From Halobellus inordinatus (GTDB taxonomy: Archaea; Halobacteriota; Halobacteria; Halobacteriales; Haloferacaceae), in the NCBI RefSeq assembly GCF_024464655.1, contig NZ_JANHAV010000004.1, forward strand, positions 62,001-126,000: DNA of 64,000 bases, given 5' to 3'. A program made the translations under genes and the position numbers. The notes beneath the pieces are model-generated. The model was given only the letters and a program-made list of their open reading frames with translations, did not search any database and was not told the origin of the DNA. Below, one piece after another: positions 42,671 through 51,480 of the stretch (position 1 is its first letter; each line of letters opens with the position of its first letter).

Positions 42671-43999
42671 ATGGTACAGACAGACGAGAATCCGTTCGAT
42701 GGGCGGGACGAGATTTTCGCGGCCAAGCAACCGCTCAAGAAAGACAGCTTCGACCCCGAGACGATCTTCCACCGAGATGAAGAAATCGACCTCTATGTGA
42801 ACGCCCTCCAGGACGTCGTGGTCGGCCACGAACCGAACAACGTCTTCGTGTATGGGCCAACGGGAGTCGGCAAGACAGCGGTGACCAAGTGGGTCCGGGA
42901 TATGTTACTCGAGAAAGCAGACGAGCAGAACGTCGACCTTGACATCCTCGGCCCTGTCAACTGCCGGAACTACAAATCGTCCTACCGGCTCGTCAGCCGA
43001 CTCGTAAACGAGTTCCGGACTCCCGACAATCAACTCCCGAAGAGTGGATATAGCACGGACACTGTCTTCGAGTTCCTGTACGAAGAAATCGAAGACGTAG
43101 GCGGGAACGTCCTCATCATCCTCGACGAGATCGACAACATACCGCCGGACGCCCGCAACGACTTCCTCTACGACCTCCCACGTGCAGAGGCGAGTGAGAA
43201 CGCCGCGATCGACGAGGCGTGTATCGGCCTCATCGGTATCTCGAACGACCTGAAGTTCGTCGACTCGCTGGAGCCCAAGGTCAAAAGCACGCTCGGTGAG
43301 CGGGAGATCAAGTTCGGACCGTACGATGCCAACGAACTCCGTGACATTCTCGGGTATTATGCCGACCTCTCTTTCCGCGATGGCGTCTTGAGCGACGACG
43401 TGATCCCACTCGCTGCGGCATTCACCGCCCAAGAGCGGGGTGACGTTCGCCAGGGGCTCAAGATCCTCGAAAAAGCCGGCGAATACGCGCGGATGGACGG
43501 AAAATCGTCGGTCACTGAGGACCACACTCGCCGGGCTACCGAAACGATCGAGACGGACGAGATTCTCGACTCGTTCGACAACGACCTCACTCGACAGCAG
43601 GCACTCGCATACATTGCGACGACGCTCGCGATCATCGAACCCGAACACGAGGCTCGCACGAAGCGGATTTACACGCTGTACTCGTCGATTGCCGAGGCTG
43701 TGGGTAGCGACCCGCGCTCCGAGCGGAAACTCTACGAATACCTCGATCAGCTTTCGATGCAGGGATTCGTCAGGTCTGAAGATCACAATCAGGGACGCCG
43801 TGGCGGTCGGCGATTCATCTACGAGGTAACCGACGACCCTGTCGACATCATCAACGCTGTCGTAAAATCCGACTATCAGGAAGCGCTTCCGAACAACGTG
43901 TGGAATATCTTGGAACACTACAAAGAAGACGAGGCAACATCTTTCGAGGCCCCTAATCCCGACGACGAGACCCAACAGCAGATCTGGCACTTCACCTAA
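42671..43999 (+). CDS. Orc1/Cdc6 replication initiator, copy 2
   Basis: The ATG at 42671 (MVQTDENPFDGRDEIFAAKQ) gives 442 residues; the longer frame from 42629 runs into the last repeat. Walker A is GPTGVGKTAVTKW near residue 62, Walker B VLIILDEIDNIP near 150, sensor 1 is in GISNDLKF near 190, and the C-terminal 130 residues form a winged helix. The repeats around it differ from those around copy 1, which indicates different DNA specificity. Confidence 0.92.
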   Translation: MVQTDENPFDGRDEIFAAKQPLKKDSFDPETIFHRDEEIDLYVNALQDVVVGHEPNNVFVYGPTGVGKTAVTKWVRDMLLEKADEQNVDLDILGPVNCRNYKSSYRLVSRLVNEFRTPDNQLPKSGYSTDTVFEFLYEEIEDVGGNVLIILDEIDNIPPDARNDFLYDLPRAEASENAAIDEACIGLIGISNDLKFVDSLEPKVKSTLGEREIKFGPYDANELRDILGYYADLSFRDGVLSDDVIPLAAAFTAQERGDVRQGLKILEKAGEYARMDGKSSVTEDHTRRATETIETDEILDSFDNDLTRQQALAYIATTLAIIEPEHEARTKRIYTLYSSIAEAVGSDPRSERKLYEYLDQLSMQGFVRSEDHNQGRRGGRRFIYEVTDDPVDIINAVVKSDYQEALPNNVWNILEHYKEDEATSFEAPNPDDETQQQIWHFT

Positions 44000-44114
44000 T
44001 TCAACGCAGAGGCCCCCAACACAAGGAGCGCGAAGCTCTCTGTCCATTTTCGTCCAGTCTCGTACTGCCTCTTCCAGGATCCCGTTACCTCCCCTGGCCC
44101 TCATCAATCACACC

Positions 44115-44461
44115 GAACACTTGCAGGGTGATGTGTCTGCGCCTCGTCGACAGACCGTTTAGAACACTTGCAGAGTGGTGTGTCTGTGCCTCGTCGACGA
44201 ATCGTCTGGAACACTTGGAGGGTGGTGTGTCTGTGTTTCGTCGATGGGCCGTTAGAACACTTGCAGGGTGGTGTGTCTGCACCTCGTCGACAGACCGTTT
44301 AGAACACTTGGAGGGTGGTGTGTCTGCGCCTCGTCGACAGACCGTTTAGAACACTTGGAGGGTGGTGTGTCTGCGCCTCGTCGACAGACCGTTTGGAACA
44401 CTTGCAGAGTGGTGTGTCTGTGTTTCGTCGATGGGCCGTTAGAACACTTGCAGGGTGGTGT
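44115..44461 (+). repeat. Eight direct ORB-like repeats with 46-47-bp period
   Basis: Copies start at 44115, 44162, 44209, 44255, 44302, 44349, 44396 and 44442. Each 20-bp box matches GAACACTTGCAGGGTGGTGT with up to two changes. The 26-27 bases between boxes are also partly conserved (gtctgcgcctcgtcgacaga), so the unit is about 47 bp. All are in one direction, downstream of Orc1/Cdc6 copy 2. Such an iteron array may bind the initiator for copy control or origin activity. Confidence 0.88.
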
Positions 44462-44556
44462 GTCTGTGGACGGGCCTCGTGATGCGAGCACCCTGTCGAC
44501 GTTCCCAAACCAACTGCTGTCCGAACCCGATGACGAGGCGAGGCGATCGGGAGCAG

Positions 44557-45738
44557 TCAGTGGTCGAACTGGACGGCAGCCTGGTTCAGTCGCGCTGCGG
44601 CGCGCGTGGCGGCAGCCCTGAGCCGCTCGCGGGCTTCGCCCCCGTTCTCGCGCAGCGCCATCGGGGGCAGGGACCCAGTCTGTTCGCGCTCCCCACGCGT
44701 GCGAGGTAACTGGAGCCGCCCGATCAGCGGCAGGTCGATGCCAGGTGCGGTGACTGTCTCGCTCTCGTCCCCGTCGGGTGCGAGGGTCCCGACAGCGGGG
44801 TCAAGAGGTATGCGGCCGAGGACTGGCACCCCGTACTCTTCGGCGAGGAAGTCACCGCCACCGGTCCCGAAGATGTCGTGGACCTCGTCGCAATCGGGGC
44901 ATTCGAAGCCGGCCATATTCTCGATAACTCCGAGCACGGGGACGTCGTAGCGGGCGAATCCGACGAGGCCGCGACCGGCGTCGTCGACTGCAACCTCCTG
45001 GGGCGTCGTTACGATGATCGCACCCGCCACGGGCAAGTGCTGGACGAGCGACAGTTGCACGTCGCCGGTTCCCGGTGGCATATCGACGATGAGGTAGTCC
45101 AGTTCGCCCCAGTGGACGTCGCCGAACAGTTGCTTGATGAACTCGTCGACCAGCGGTCCCCGCCAGATGACCGGATCGTCCTCGTCGGCGAGGAATCCCA
45201 TACTCATCACGCGGACGCCGTGGGCCTCTCGCGGGACCATCTCGTCAGCTGTCGTCGTGTCGGGCGTCCGCTCACTGAGGCCGAACAATGCTGGCGCGTT
45301 CGGGCCGTAGACGTCGGCGTCGATCAGGCCGACGGAGGCGCCGGCGTCAGCCAGCGCGATTGCGACGTTCGCCGCGACAGTGCTCTTGCCGACGCCGCCC
45401 TTGCCGGAGGCGACGGCGACGACGTTCTTCACGTCCGGCACCATTTCGATGTGCTCGCCGGGGTCAACGGGTTCCCCCCGGAACCCGACCTCGACGGAGT
45501 CGACGTCTTCGACCCCGGCCGCTGCGTCGGCGATGCCGCTAGCGAGGTGCTCTCGGAGTCGTTCGCTCGGTACTGGGTGTGAGATCTCAACTGAGGCTAC
45601 GCCGTCTCGTACGACGATGTCACCGACGCCATCGATATCGACGAGGTCGGCGTGGAGCTCGGATTCGCCGACGCCCTCCGACGCAATGGCGTCGCGGACG
45701 GCTGCTGCACGGTCGGTCGGAGAGTCATCGGACGTCAT
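44557..45738 (-). CDS. apbC: Mrp/ApbC-type P-loop Fe-S carrier protein
   Basis: A 393-residue protein. Residues about 10-85 are a DUF59/MIP18-like domain. The P-loop ATPase starts at VASGKGGVGKSTVAANVAIA near residue 110, followed by DADVYGPNAPALFG and YLIVDMPPGTGD. The Fe-S-binding CPDC motif sits near residue 285 (FECPDCDEVHDIFG). The family transfers Fe-S clusters to apo-proteins. It is the last gene of a minus-strand set with the molybdopterin and ferredoxin-NrfD genes (63-base gap), so it may serve their many clusters. Confidence 0.92.
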   Translation of the reverse strand: MTSDDSPTDRAAAVRDAIASEGVGESELHADLVDIDGVGDIVVRDGVASVEISHPVPSERLREHLASGIADAAAGVEDVDSVEVGFRGEPVDPGEHIEMVPDVKNVVAVASGKGGVGKSTVAANVAIALADAGASVGLIDADVYGPNAPALFGLSERTPDTTTADEMVPREAHGVRVMSMGFLADEDDPVIWRGPLVDEFIKQLFGDVHWGELDYLIVDMPPGTGDVQLSLVQHLPVAGAIIVTTPQEVAVDDAGRGLVGFARYDVPVLGVIENMAGFECPDCDEVHDIFGTGGGDFLAEEYGVPVLGRIPLDPAVGTLAPDGDESETVTAPGIDLPLIGRLQLPRTRGEREQTGSLPPMALRENGGEARERLRAAATRAAARLNQAAVQFDH

Positions 45739-45801
45739 CGTTCGCGCCCCTCCGATCCCGCCGAATTTCGAGTTAGCGCCGAAATACGGCCCGGATCCGG
45801 C

Positions 45802-48800
45802 TCACTCATCGCGCTTCGGGCCGAAATTCTCGGCGTCCCAGCGGTTCTCACGGCCGACTGGGCCGTCCATCGACCAGGCGTCGTCCTCGCCAGGCTCGGT
45901 CGGGGGCGCGATGGGTCGCTTGAGCCACTTCGGGCGGCGCATCCCATCGGGGCCCGGTGCCGGGCTGGTCTTTTCGACCCACTCGCGGTAGATTTCCATA
46001 GACCGCTCGGTGTCGACGTAGACGTCGCCGTAGTAGTCGTCCTCGGTCGCGGGCCGGACGCGGACCTTCTGATGCCAGCAGTGCATCCCCGAGATGGGGT
46101 CGGGATGTGGAGCGTGCGTGAGGTTCTGTGGGACGCCCCCGTCGGTCCACCAGACCCGCGCGGAGTCTGGGTCATCACTGTCGAACGGCCCGATGCCCGA
46201 TTGCTGGCGCATCCCCCACGTGCTGTCGCCGTCCTGTAGGTCGACGGTGACTTTCCCATACGGATCGCCGCCCTCGTCGTAGTCGCCGTCGGCGTCACCG
46301 TCGCCGTCGCGGTCGATCTTCCACTGCCCCATATGGTGGCTCATCGCGGCGATACCGGGCTTGATGGACTCGGTCACCCACACCTCGTTCACGTAGTAGC
46401 CGATGTCGGTCTCCACTCGAACGAGATCGCCCGTTTCGACACCCAAGCGCTCTGCGTCCTTGCTGTGGAGCCACACGGGGTTGTTGTGGGAGATCTCCTC
46501 CAGCCACTTCGAGTTCGACGACCGGGAGTGTATCTGGGTCGGTAGCCGGAACGTCGGCACCAGCACCATCTCGCCGGCCTCGTAGTCGATGTTCTCGGGA
46601 TGGACGTGGCTTTTGAGATAGTGGGGGATGGTGTACTCGTCGTCGTCCCAGCCCCAGTCGGCGAGGGTCTTCGAGTAGAACTGCTGTTTGCCTGTCGGTG
46701 AGGGGAACCCGCGCTTGGGTTCGCCGTCGACGAGGACGCCCTCGACCGTCGTTTCGACGTCTTCGAGATCGCCCAGCGCGACCCGGTCGTGCTCGTAGAC
46801 GCGGGATTCGAAGGCGTCGCCGTCGTAGTCGAGTGCCTTTGTATCCGCGGCGCCGACATCGGCGTCAGCGGACAGCACCCGGTGGATGGTGTCGTACTCG
46901 TCGACAAACACGGCTTCGTGCTCCAACAGGGCCGGATCGACCGGCTCCTCGTGGAGCTCGTACTCGTTCTGGCTGGCCTCGAACGCGCCGTGGTGTTTCA
47001 TATACTCAAGCGGCTCCATCCCCTTCTCTTCGGCCACCTCGACGAGATTGTCCTCGTGCTCGAAAATATAGCGGTAGTACTCATCGACGGTCATCTGTGG
47101 GGCGTCGGCGGTATCCACGCCCGTCTCGCGCTCGTCAGAAGCGTCGTGGTTGACCGATCCCTCGCGCTCGTCAGTCGCGCCGTCGTTGACCGTCCCCTCA
47201 CGCTCGTCAGCCGCGCCGCCGCCGGCCGATTCCTCGCCCTCATCATCGCGGTACGGCGACTCGAAGTATTCGCGAATGCCGAGATCGCCGTCTTCGTCGA
47301 CTCGCCAGGAGAGGTCCATCCAGAACTCGTCTTCCTCCCAGACCTCGCCGGGGTTGGCCTCGTAGGTGCGGTCTACGTCCTCGCCCTCGCGCTCTGCGTA
47401 CTCCCGCTGGACCGGCTGGCGGTACGTGACCCACGTCGCGGCGTGAGTCTCCTGGCTCTGGATGTCGTGGCGCTCGGGGCTGTGGCCCATCGGCAACACG
47501 TAGTCGGCGAAATACGCCGTCTCGTTCCACGTCGGCGTGAGCGCGACGTGCATCCCGACCTTATCCTCGTCGGACAGTGCCTCTATCCAGGAGAAGCCGT
47601 CCGGATAGGTGTAGACGGGGTTGAACACGCGGGTGAAGTACACCGACAGCTCTCCGCGCCCCTCCTTGAGGAAGTACGGGAGTAACTGGCTCATCTCGTA
47701 GTGAGCGAACGGCCACTCCGGCGGGAGTTGCATCTCGTCCCAGGTCTGCTGGCGGGGCGGTTCGTTGGGCATCTCGGGCTCGAACTTGTGCCAGGCGTTG
47801 GGGGCGGTGCCACCTTTCGTACCGACGCTGCCGGTGAGCACCGAGAGGAAGTGCAGCGTTCGTGAGACCTGCCAGCCGCCCTCGTTACCCGACGCCGCGG
47901 ACCGCCAGATGTGACTGGCGAACCGAGAGCCAGCGGTCCCGATCTTCCGGCCCACCTTCGCGATCATATCGGCATCGACGCCGCTTTCGGCCTCGGCGTA
48001 GGCGGGCGTGAAGTCTGCGTACGTCTCTTGGAGTACGTCGAGATACGTCTCGAACGTCCGCTCTCGGTGGGGATGTGCCTCGTCGAGGAACTGCTGCCAG
48101 TTGACCCATCTCCGGAGGAACTGTTCGTCGTAGAGCCCCTCCTCGAGAATGACGTTGGCCATCGCCAGCAGGACGGCCGCCTCGCTCCCTGGCTGTGTGG
48201 GGAGCCAGAAGTCCGACATTGCGGCCGTGTTCGAGAGTCGTGGGTCGAGGACGGCTAGCTGGCCACCCTCCATCACGCCCTCGATGATGCGTTGGGCGTG
48301 AGGATTGAAGTAGTGGCCTGACTCCAGGTGGGCCGACAGCAAGAGGATGAACTCGGCGTTCGCAAAGTCCGCGCTGGGGCGGTCGTACTTTTGCCAGAAG
48401 GCGTAGCCCGCTCGGGCGCCCGCTGAACAGATATTCGTGTGGGAGTTGTGGCCGTCCAGCCCCCACGCGTTGATCACGCGGTCCATGAACCCTTCGTGGC
48501 CGGGACGCCCGACGTGGTAGGTGATCTCGTTCTCGCGGCCGTCCTCGATGGTCTGGCGCATCTCGCTGGCGATGTCCTCGAGCGCCTCGTCCCAGGAGAC
48601 ACGGGTCCACTGTCCGCTGCCTCGGGGCCCGTCACGCTTGAGTGGATACAGGATTCGTTGTGGGTCCTTGACCTGGTTGATGGTGGCCGGCCCCTTCGCA
48701 CAGTTCCGGCCCCGGCTCCCGGGATGCTCGGGGTTGCCCTCGATCTTGCGTATCTCGCCCGTCTCCTTGTCGATGTACGTGAGCAACCCACATCCCGCCT

Positions 48801-49047
48801 CGCAGTTGAAGCAGGCGGTGGGGACGACGGAGTACTCCTTCGGGAGGCCTTCGGACTCGTACTCGACCCAGTCGTGCCACTGTTCGGGGTCGGGATACGA
48901 GCCAAGTTGGCCTTCGGGCGCGATGCGGTCCACGCCGTCGACGCCCCGGCGCTGTCGCTGTTTCTTCGTCTCTTCGGTTCGGTTCGAAATCACGCCGAGC
49001 CGCTCGGCGAACTTCTCGATACGGCTCGGATCGAATTCGTGTCCCAT
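45802..49047 (-). CDS. Molybdopterin oxidoreductase, DMSO-reductase family, cytoplasmic type
   Basis: A 1081-residue catalytic subunit. CFNCEAGCG near residue 80 and NCAKG near 117 bind a [4Fe-4S] cluster. HTNICSAGARAGYAFW near 205 supplies a probable Cys ligand to Mo, and FRLPTQIHSRSSNSKWLEE begins the pterin-binding C-terminal domain. There is no Tat signal at the N-terminus, so it faces the cytoplasm. An acidic linker near residues 605-650 has three tandem repeats of the DEREG(T/S)VN type. The upstream gene supplies Fe-S and NrfD membrane parts. Substrate is unclear: a SoeA-like sulfite, a polysulfide, or a formate enzyme all fit the architecture. Confidence 0.85.
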   Translation of the reverse strand: MGHEFDPSRIEKFAERLGVISNRTEETKKQRQRRGVDGVDRIAPEGQLGSYPDPEQWHDWVEYESEGLPKEYSVVPTACFNCEAGCGLLTYIDKETGEIRKIEGNPEHPGSRGRNCAKGPATINQVKDPQRILYPLKRDGPRGSGQWTRVSWDEALEDIASEMRQTIEDGRENEITYHVGRPGHEGFMDRVINAWGLDGHNSHTNICSAGARAGYAFWQKYDRPSADFANAEFILLLSAHLESGHYFNPHAQRIIEGVMEGGQLAVLDPRLSNTAAMSDFWLPTQPGSEAAVLLAMANVILEEGLYDEQFLRRWVNWQQFLDEAHPHRERTFETYLDVLQETYADFTPAYAEAESGVDADMIAKVGRKIGTAGSRFASHIWRSAASGNEGGWQVSRTLHFLSVLTGSVGTKGGTAPNAWHKFEPEMPNEPPRQQTWDEMQLPPEWPFAHYEMSQLLPYFLKEGRGELSVYFTRVFNPVYTYPDGFSWIEALSDEDKVGMHVALTPTWNETAYFADYVLPMGHSPERHDIQSQETHAATWVTYRQPVQREYAEREGEDVDRTYEANPGEVWEEDEFWMDLSWRVDEDGDLGIREYFESPYRDDEGEESAGGGAADEREGTVNDGATDEREGSVNHDASDERETGVDTADAPQMTVDEYYRYIFEHEDNLVEVAEEKGMEPLEYMKHHGAFEASQNEYELHEEPVDPALLEHEAVFVDEYDTIHRVLSADADVGAADTKALDYDGDAFESRVYEHDRVALGDLEDVETTVEGVLVDGEPKRGFPSPTGKQQFYSKTLADWGWDDDEYTIPHYLKSHVHPENIDYEAGEMVLVPTFRLPTQIHSRSSNSKWLEEISHNNPVWLHSKDAERLGVETGDLVRVETDIGYYVNEVWVTESIKPGIAAMSHHMGQWKIDRDGDGDADGDYDEGGDPYGKVTVDLQDGDSTWGMRQQSGIGPFDSDDPDSARVWWTDGGVPQNLTHAPHPDPISGMHCWHQKVRVRPATEDDYYGDVYVDTERSMEIYREWVEKTSPAPGPDGMRRPKWLKRPIAPPTEPGEDDAWSMDGPVGRENRWDAENFGPKRDE

Positions 49048-49049
49048 AA

Positions 49050-50837
49050 TCAGGCGAGTGAAATGGTCTGCGGGGCAGTTATCCAGCAGTACTCGAAGGC
49101 GAACAGGCCGGCCAGCGCGAGTGCGCCGGCGGCCGCCGCGAGGGCAGGTGACCCGACGGCAAGCGCCGCCAGCGGCAGGACGATGCCGACGACGACACCG
49201 CCGGCCCAGAACGCCGTCCGGAACCGGCCACGGGTGATCCGGGCGGCAGCTTCCTCGGCGTCCTCGGTCTGGTGCGGCGTGAATATCTCGGAGGCGACGA
49301 GGACAGCGTGCAGGACCAACCCGGCGCCGAGTGCCAGCGCGGACGGCCCGACCATCTCACCGAAGCCGGGCACGCCCACGACACCAAGGATGGCCAGCGT
49401 CCCGCCGCCGGCGACGATCGACTGGGCGAACATATGTAGCGGCATCGCGGGGCTCTGCCAGAGGTCTCGCCCCTTCGACTGGCTGAACAGGAACGCCGTG
49501 TAGACGGCGGTCGCTGCGCCGAGGACAGCGCCGACTCCCAGCGAGACGGGATGGACGACGGCGTCGACGCCAAGGAAGCCCCCCACGACGGCAAGCCCGA
49601 GGTACGCGCCGGCCACCGTGATGATGTAGGCTCCTTTCACGAGCCAGGAGTTCCAGTTCGGCCGCAGCAGCACCCAGTGGAACCGGGTTGGCTGTTCGAG
49701 GTCCAGGATGAGCAGGACGCCCGTCGCAGCCAGGAATAGGCTGCTGACCAAGGCGCTCGCGGCGAAGGTAATCGGGTCGGGGTCGACCACACCAAACAGC
49801 ATAAACAGCGCCGACAGTAGGAGCGTTCCAGCGGAGATTCCCTTCGTCCACGTGTACGAATACACCTCCCAGCCCCACGACTGATAGTGGCTCTCGCCGA
49901 CGTCGTAGACGCGCTTGGCCTCTTCGTTCAGGAGCTCGTAGGCCCGCTCGGTGCGGCCCTTCGAGTCGTCGTCGTCGTTTGACGTCGCCGCGGCCGCCGT
50001 CCCGTAGCCGCCGTCGGACAGCGGGTCCGCGCTTGCGGCCGATTCCGACTCCTCGCCCTGGCCGCAGGCACAGGAATCACAGCCGCAGTCGGGATTCCCG
50101 CCATCGGCGCGGGCCTCCGACTCGTCGCCGCTGCCGAGGGCGACATCGGACTCGGCCAACGACTCGGCGGCCTTCTGGAGGTCGAAGTCCGGAACTTCTG
50201 CGCCCTCCGTCTCCACTTGGTGTGGGGCGTCGCTCCACATATAGTGTTCCTCGCGCGCGGTCGTGCCTGGCGTGGTGCTGCCTTCGTCGCCGTCGACGTA
50301 GAACAGCTTCGGCTCCGTTCCCTTCTCGGGTTTGCGAGCCTGGATCTCCTCCCGAGAGATGGTGCGGCTGATCTCGGTGTCGGCGTTCTCCAGATCGCCG
50401 GCGAGGATGGCGTCTTCGGGACAGACAGTCACGCACGCCGGCTCTCGGCCCGAGTCCACCCGGTGCGAGCAGTAGTTGCACTTTGCGGCAGTCTCGGTGT
50501 TCGGGTCGATGTAGAGCGCGTCGTAAGGACAGCCCTGCATACAGGCTTTGCAGCCGATGCAACGCTCTGGGTCGAAATCCACGATGCCGTCTTCGCGCTC
50601 CCAGAGGGCCGTGACCGGGCAGACGTCCGTACAGGGGGAGTCGTCGCAGTGGTTACACCGCATCACAGAGAAGTTCCGGTTCGTGTTGGGGAACTCCCCT
50701 TTCTCGATGTACTTTACCCACGTCTTGTTCACGCCGATGGGGTCGTCGTGTTCGCCCTTGCAGGCGACTGTGCAGGCGTGACAGCCGATGCACTTCCGGT
50801 TATCGATTACGAATCCGTAGTTTGTGATAGGGGCCAC
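49050..50837 (-). CDS. Fused four-cluster ferredoxin and NrfD-type membrane subunit
   Basis: The GTG at 50837 (VAPITNYGFVIDNRKCIGCH) gives 595 residues; the frame further upstream is unlike protein. Residues 1-150 hold four [4Fe-4S] motifs (CIGCHACTVAC, CNHCDDSPCTDVCP, CIGCKACMQGCP, CNYC...CVTVCP), as in NrfC/PsrB/SoeB. An acidic linker follows with a Cys-rich patch CGCDSCACG near 265. Residues about 310-595 have eight or so membrane helices of the NrfD/PsrC quinone-interacting type. It ends 2 bases before the Mo subunit starts. It would link that enzyme to the quinone pool. Confidence 0.85.
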   Translation of the reverse strand: MAPITNYGFVIDNRKCIGCHACTVACKGEHDDPIGVNKTWVKYIEKGEFPNTNRNFSVMRCNHCDDSPCTDVCPVTALWEREDGIVDFDPERCIGCKACMQGCPYDALYIDPNTETAAKCNYCSHRVDSGREPACVTVCPEDAILAGDLENADTEISRTISREEIQARKPEKGTEPKLFYVDGDEGSTTPGTTAREEHYMWSDAPHQVETEGAEVPDFDLQKAAESLAESDVALGSGDESEARADGGNPDCGCDSCACGQGEESESAASADPLSDGGYGTAAAATSNDDDDSKGRTERAYELLNEEAKRVYDVGESHYQSWGWEVYSYTWTKGISAGTLLLSALFMLFGVVDPDPITFAASALVSSLFLAATGVLLILDLEQPTRFHWVLLRPNWNSWLVKGAYIITVAGAYLGLAVVGGFLGVDAVVHPVSLGVGAVLGAATAVYTAFLFSQSKGRDLWQSPAMPLHMFAQSIVAGGGTLAILGVVGVPGFGEMVGPSALALGAGLVLHAVLVASEIFTPHQTEDAEEAAARITRGRFRTAFWAGGVVVGIVLPLAALAVGSPALAAAAGALALAGLFAFEYCWITAPQTISLA

Positions 50838-50980
50838 CTCCGTTATTATATGATAACAATTAACGTGTAGAATGCTAACACTTATTCCTTTCGCGGGCTC
50901 GCAGGGGAAGTCACTCAATTGAATACCGAGCTTCATCGCACGCTTGAGTGTCCGCTGTCGCTCTACAAACCACGATAAAT

Positions 50981-51199
50981 CTATAGTTGCGTTTGCAAGT
51001 CTTCGCTCACTCGACCGCACGACGAGTGATATGCGTAAGAGCTGAATACAGCACTGAAACGAGTAAGAGACCCAGTGAACGAATAGAGGTGTTTCACTCG
51101 GAGCGGGGAGTCTGCACCACACCTCACTGCATATTCAATTGTTTCAGTGATCACTCAGCGTGCGATCGGATGTGCAATCAGTTGCAAGCGCTACTATAG
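50981..51199. mobile_element. 219-bp CTATAG-ended MITE-like element
   Basis: The ends ctatagttgcgtttgcaagt and (reverse) ctatagtagcgcttgcaact are inverted copies. Both end regions match the two ends of the 85-bp element at 61919-62003. There is no coding capacity. It lies upstream of the ferredoxin-NrfD gene and directly next to the distal origin-type repeats. Confidence 0.65.
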
Positions 51200-51273
51200 T
51201 CCACGACCCCGCCGAAGCGGCTTATTTTTTCTATAGCGCCTCCAGAAATTGTAGCTCGGGAACGGACAGGGCA

Positions 51274-51433
51274 GAACACTTGCAGGGTGGTGTCGTTGAG
51301 ATCTGGTCCCATACCGCGTGAGATACCACGGTATGGTGGTTCCCACTGTCGAGAGCCACCCTCGCAGAACACTTGCAGAGTGGTGTTCTTGACATTCGTG
51401 GGCAAGTCGTATGGAACACTTGCAGGGTGGTGT
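51274..51433 (+). repeat. Three distal origin-2 type repeats
   Basis: Copies of GAACACTTGCAGGGTGGTGT lie at 51274-51293, 51367-51386 and 51414-51433. Starts are 93 and 47 bases apart, which is two and one units of the 46-47-bp period of the array at 44115. One unit between the first and second has decayed. They precede a small membrane-protein gene by about 50 bases. Confidence 0.85.
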
Positions 51434-51480
51434 TCTTGAGTTACCCATACTGTTATTTCATTGTCTACTGATAGTACAGT

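Noticed and set aside
44115-44461. CRISPR array
   Set aside because: The regular 20-bp repeats with 26-27-bp gaps look CRISPR-like, but the gaps are similar to each other rather than unique. The same box also occurs singly and inverted before the Orc1/Cdc6 gene, and no cas genes are present.
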